From the NCBI GenBank assembly GCA_033961575.1, contig CM066728.1, forward strand, positions 29,884,352-29,948,351: a stretch of DNA of 64,000 nt, given 5' to 3'. The position numbers and the translations under genes were made by a program. This document shows, piece after piece, positions 60,701-64,000 of the stretch; the stretch's first letter is position 1, and each line of letters begins with the position of its first letter. This DNA is from Aselliscus stoliczkanus (Eukaryota; Chordata; Mammalia; Chiroptera; Hipposideridae). Under the pieces are notes generated by a model. That model was not told the DNA's origin and made no database searches. It saw only the letters and a list, made by a program, of their open reading frames with translations.

Positions 60701-61845
60701 AAGGATGCTACATTCTTTGCCCTCATCTCCCTTTTTGTTTTAGGTATTGGTTCAGATTGTAGGGGTATTCATTTATAATACCAACAAGAATCTACAGACA
60801 CCTTGGAATTTAGGAAGGAGAAAAACTAAATTAGAATAGATTGGAAGACAGAGGTGGGAAGCTTTCTTTCCTCTAAGATTTCAGGGATAGCACAAAAGAT
60901 TCATGCATTTCTTTTAACAAATAGATTGAATGTTTGAATCAAAGGCAGTTTCAGAGTTTTTGGATGGGAATGGACTTTAGAATTTATCTAGTCTGTTCCC
61001 TCATGTTTCTGGGAGGAAGTTAAAAAGTGCAGAAAGTTGATAAATTTCCCCAAGCTGATACAGGTAGAATTTTGTCTGTGGTTTGTTAGATCTTTTGCTA
61101 CACTAAGATCTATGTGCTGTGAGGTTATAATGGAATTTAGTGATGTCTCTCTTATATAAAAGCCAGAACTGGTGACACAGTTAAGAGCAATAGAGCCACT
61201 TAGAGCAGTGTGTATGATCTAGAAGCTTTCACTTTAAGGAAAGACCTCAGTATGTTGCTCTCCAAGACTGAGCAGCAGAAACTGACAATGCATAGATCCA
61301 GAGTTAGGGCTGTATCTCACTCCTGTATCTCCCTGTAAATTACTGAAGCTTGTAGCCCTGTATTAATTTATCCCTTATGGAGGGTAATTCACAAATCAAG
61401 ATTTTCAAAAACAATACTTGATTGAGTTTTCTATTTTTAGGTCGGCTCTCAGGTTTGTCCTGTTTAAACTCGAAGATACCTGAGTTTTAGAATTGTGTTG
61501 CATACAATGCTTTTGTTATTTGTTTTCTTAATAGATGAAGGTGGCAGGTACTTATGTATAAAAGGACTTCCTGTCTGAAGATATCTCTCCAACTGGTCCA
61601 TTATTAGTGTCTGACTGCTGCCAATAGGGAGCCATTCCTTTGATTTAAGTTTTTCTTCATCTGGCTATTTTTACTTGAAAACTCATATCTCCCAGGAAGG
61701 GATAAAAAAAAGGAAAGGTGGGTGTGAGAAAACAATATTCACCTGCTTGACAATTTGCCCTCGATTCTGCTGTTTGACATGATGGCCTTAAGGCATTGCA
61801 AGATGAAATTGGTTTATGTGTGCTCTTTTTATTATTCCACCTCGT
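57761..61845. other. no gene recognised
   Basis: The longest stretch without a named element (about 4 kb), AT-rich, with a short TTTA patch near 58286-58307. No exon or RNA gene recognised. Confidence 0.45.
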
Positions 61846-61859
61846 AGCATATGATGTTT

Positions 61860-61963
61860 TTCTTTTTTGAGGGAAGTGTCACTGGCCCTCACATGTGGGA
61901 CCCAAACAGGGGCTGCTGGCTTCCCAAGCCAGCGCTTAACCACTGTGCCACTCTGCCGGCCCA
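61860..61963 (-). mobile_element. tRNA-derived SINE, short form
   Basis: A short T-rich tail, then the GAGGGCCAGTGACACTTCCC block and head in reverse complement. The element starts GGGCCGGCAGAGTGGC on the minus strand. The TSD AGCATATGATGTTT is at 61846-61859 and 61964-61977. No long body is present. Confidence 0.93.
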
Positions 61964-61977
61964 AGCATATGATGTTT

Positions 61978-62634
61978 CACATATATTTGTTTGCATATGT
62001 CAAATATAAAATCAAATATTGAAAAATTAAGTTATTGGATGCAACAGAGACTTGAGAACAGGGATCATTAAAATTTTTACATGTGGAATATTTTAAACAA
62101 AGCACTTAAAATATCTTGGCCAAAAGCTCATCCATCCTACTTTAAAAGCCAGCATCTGAACAGAAAGCATCATTTTTTATTCTTTTTGTTTTCAACTAAT
62201 GATTCTTACTAGGGTCTTGTCTGCCTGAATACTGTATCCTGTGACTTAGTTAAATGAGTCACAGTGGTTCTGAGACCTTCTGAAATGCTCCATGCAGATT
62301 TCAGACAGGATATATGACCACCAGTGGTTCCACATGCAAACCTGAAGTTGTAGAATGTTCAAAACATGAGGAATTTAATCCAGAAGATTAGAAGTAATAA
62401 TTTCTTTTTGAAACTATTTGCATGCTATTCAATAGATGTGTAGTTCTGGGTTTAAAGTGTTTAAATGTGGTAGGAAATGGGGAATGCAGAGGGGGTACTT
62501 TTTTTGCTCTGAGTTCCTGAGGCTGTGGATAGCAGTGCTAGCTGGCTGGCTACCTCAGAAGGAGTGATGGCTAGTTATGTTCTTTGATCTATTTTGAACA
62601 GATAACCTAGGGTTTGAGTTGCTGCCTGTTGATT
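61978..62634. other. no gene recognised
   Basis: AT-rich spacer with no identified feature. Confidence 0.45.
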
Positions 62635-62674
62635 TAGTCAGCATTCTTCAGAGAAACAGAAATAATAGGAGATA

Positions 62675-62718
<44 letters not shown>

Positions 62719-63187
62719 GACAGAGAGCAAGAGAGAGTGAGAACATGAGAAAATGAGCAAGAGAGATGTATTATGAGGATTTGGCTTATGCGATTACGGA
62801 GGCTGAGAAGTCCCACCATCTGCCATCTGCAAGCTGGAACCTATAAAAGCCAGTGGTGTAATTCAGTCCAAAGGCCTGAGAACCAGAGGAGCTGATGGTG
62901 TAAATCCCAGTCCAATGGCAGGAGAAGATAAAATGAGATGTACCAGTTTAAGCAGCGAGGCAGGAGAAACAAAGGGCGAATGCCTCCTTTCGCCTTTTGT
63001 CCTATTCAGTCCTTCAGTCTATCGGATGAGGCCCACCTACATTGGGGAGGACCATCTATTTGACTGAATCTACTAATTAAAATGTGAAACTCATCCAGAA
63101 ACATCTTCACACACACACCCAGAAATCATGTTTAATCTAGGCACCTCATGACTGGTGAAGGTGATGCATAAAATTAACCATCATGCC
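62635..63187 (-). mobile_element. ancient LTR-like repeat containing (GT)n
   Basis: CAGAGAAACAGAAATAATAG, TTGGCTTATGCGATTACGGA, GATGAGGCCCACCTACATT, TTGACTGAATCTACTAATT and GCATAAAATTAACCATCATG are in the order of a common mammalian LTR-like repeat read in reverse complement. A (GT)n of about 18 units at 62680-62716 sits near its left end, where many copies carry a simple repeat. I do not name the family. Confidence 0.6.
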
Positions 63188-63409
63188 CATAGTATGACTA
63201 TAGCCTTCCCTGGGACAATTGATAGCATTGGATTTTTCTATACTTGGATGCTTTCCTGTCAAGCAACTGAAGTGAGCTTGGCCTGAGTGCAAGGCCTGAT
63301 ATAAAACTGTCCACGAATAGTACATGGGTGAGACCTTTTACGTCCTGCTAAAATGTGCCCTGGTGCTGTATTTTATTGGATCGTTCATCAACCCTGGTAG
63401 TTATGTGGC

Positions 63410-63520
63410 CCAGTTTTTCTTACTTTTATTTTATGGATGATTATACTGAGGTTTGGAGAGAAGTGACTTTTGCCAGATCTCTTGACTATTATGAGGCAGA
63501 CCTGGATAACAGATGAAGTC
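63410..63520 (-). mobile_element. MIR fragment
   Basis: TTATGGATGATTATACTGAG and GTTTGGAGAGAAGTGACTTT follow the MIR core in reverse complement, then AGGCAGACCTGGATAACAG. Confidence 0.6.
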
Positions 63521-63555
63521 TTCTGATTATACAATAGATTAAGGCTTCTGCTCCT

Positions 63556-63810
63556 TTTTTTTTTCTCTCTTTTGAATTAAATTTATTGGGGTGACATTGG
63601 TTAGTAAAATTATTTAGGTTTCAAGTGTACATTTCTATAATACATCATCTATATATTACATTGTGTGTTCACCACCCAGAGTCGGTTCTCCTTCCATCAC
63701 CATTTATTTCACTGTCTTTACCCTCATCTACTACCTCCCACCCCTCTTACCCTCTGCTAACCACAAAACTGTTGTCTGTGTCTATGAGTTTTTGTTTGTT
63801 TGTTTGTAAG
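63556..63810 (-). mobile_element. L1 3' tail, truncated
   Basis: Starts with a T run (minus-strand A tail), then TTTATTGGGGTGACATTGG, AGGTTTCAAGTGTACATTTC, TTGTGTGTTCACCACCCAGA and TTTTTGTTTGTTTGTTTG. This is an L1 3'UTR type known from laurasiatherian mammals, including bats. It differs from the tail at 3634-3870, so two L1 tail lineages are present. A clean TSD is not visible; AAGGCTTCTGCTC and AAGCCTTCGGTTG could be a decayed pair. Confidence 0.75.
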
Positions 63811-64000
63811 CCTTCGGTTGTTCATATTATTCTTACTTTCTAATAATAAACATAAATCATGCTGTGGCTGAGCTGACGGTTTTGACCATACGCTCCAGTA
63901 ATTCTGTATTTTGCTTTCAACTTTTAAGGGAGAGCGGGGAAAGGAAGAAATGCCACTTGAACCTGATGCTTCTCTACATTAAGATGCTCTACATACTTTC

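Overview
This window reads as non-coding nuclear DNA from a placental mammal, most likely a bat (Chiroptera). There is no bacterial-style gene organisation and no recognisable protein-coding exon, and AT-rich sequence alternates with many retrotransposons of different ages. Mammal-wide fossils (MIR, L2, MER20, MER5-like hAT elements, MaLR-type LTRs, old L1 tails) place it in placentals. Younger insertions with intact target-site duplications (TSDs) are a tRNA-derived SINE family (heads starting GGCCGGCC or GGCCTGCC) and L1 3' tails of a type I associate from memory with bats. The bat assignment is an inference that a repeat-library search could overturn.

Layout. 1-3.6 kb: no feature. 3.6-9.3 kb: dense young insertions, namely a truncated L1 tail (3634-3870), a (GT)n tract (4442-4496), a full-length long SINE with a perfect 15-bp TSD (5546-5944), and a complete minus-strand half-L1 element (6338-9289). 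That element has a 9-bp TSD, an L1-type 5' end, a decayed ORF1, no ORF2 and a threefold-repeated 3' tail, and it carries a nested short SINE. 9.4-30 kb: DNA-transposon fossils, an old half-L1/L1 relic, an MLT1-like LTR, an old L1 tail, L2 and MIR pieces, microsatellites, and a tiny inverted-repeat MITE (28521-28593) between two microsatellites. 30-48 kb: MIR, L2 and MaLR fossils, two SINEs, microsatellites and a 42-bp minisatellite (44697-44860). 48-64 kb: two long SINEs, a probable solo LTR of an endogenous retrovirus, a short SINE, an old LTR-like repeat with (GT)n and an L1 tail.

No set of genes works together here. Ten of the eleven young insertions lie on the minus strand, as do the LTRs I can orient. 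Insertions inside genes tend to survive antisense to the host transcript, so the window may lie in a long intron of a plus-strand gene. Open frames in the window are short and are explained by repeats or chance. The least easily dismissed is a minus-strand proline-rich frame at 20713-21010. The strongest candidates for something unusual are the half-L1 with its repeated tail, the long/short SINE family with a diagnostic 23-bp tail duplication, the MITE hairpin, and the orientation bias.
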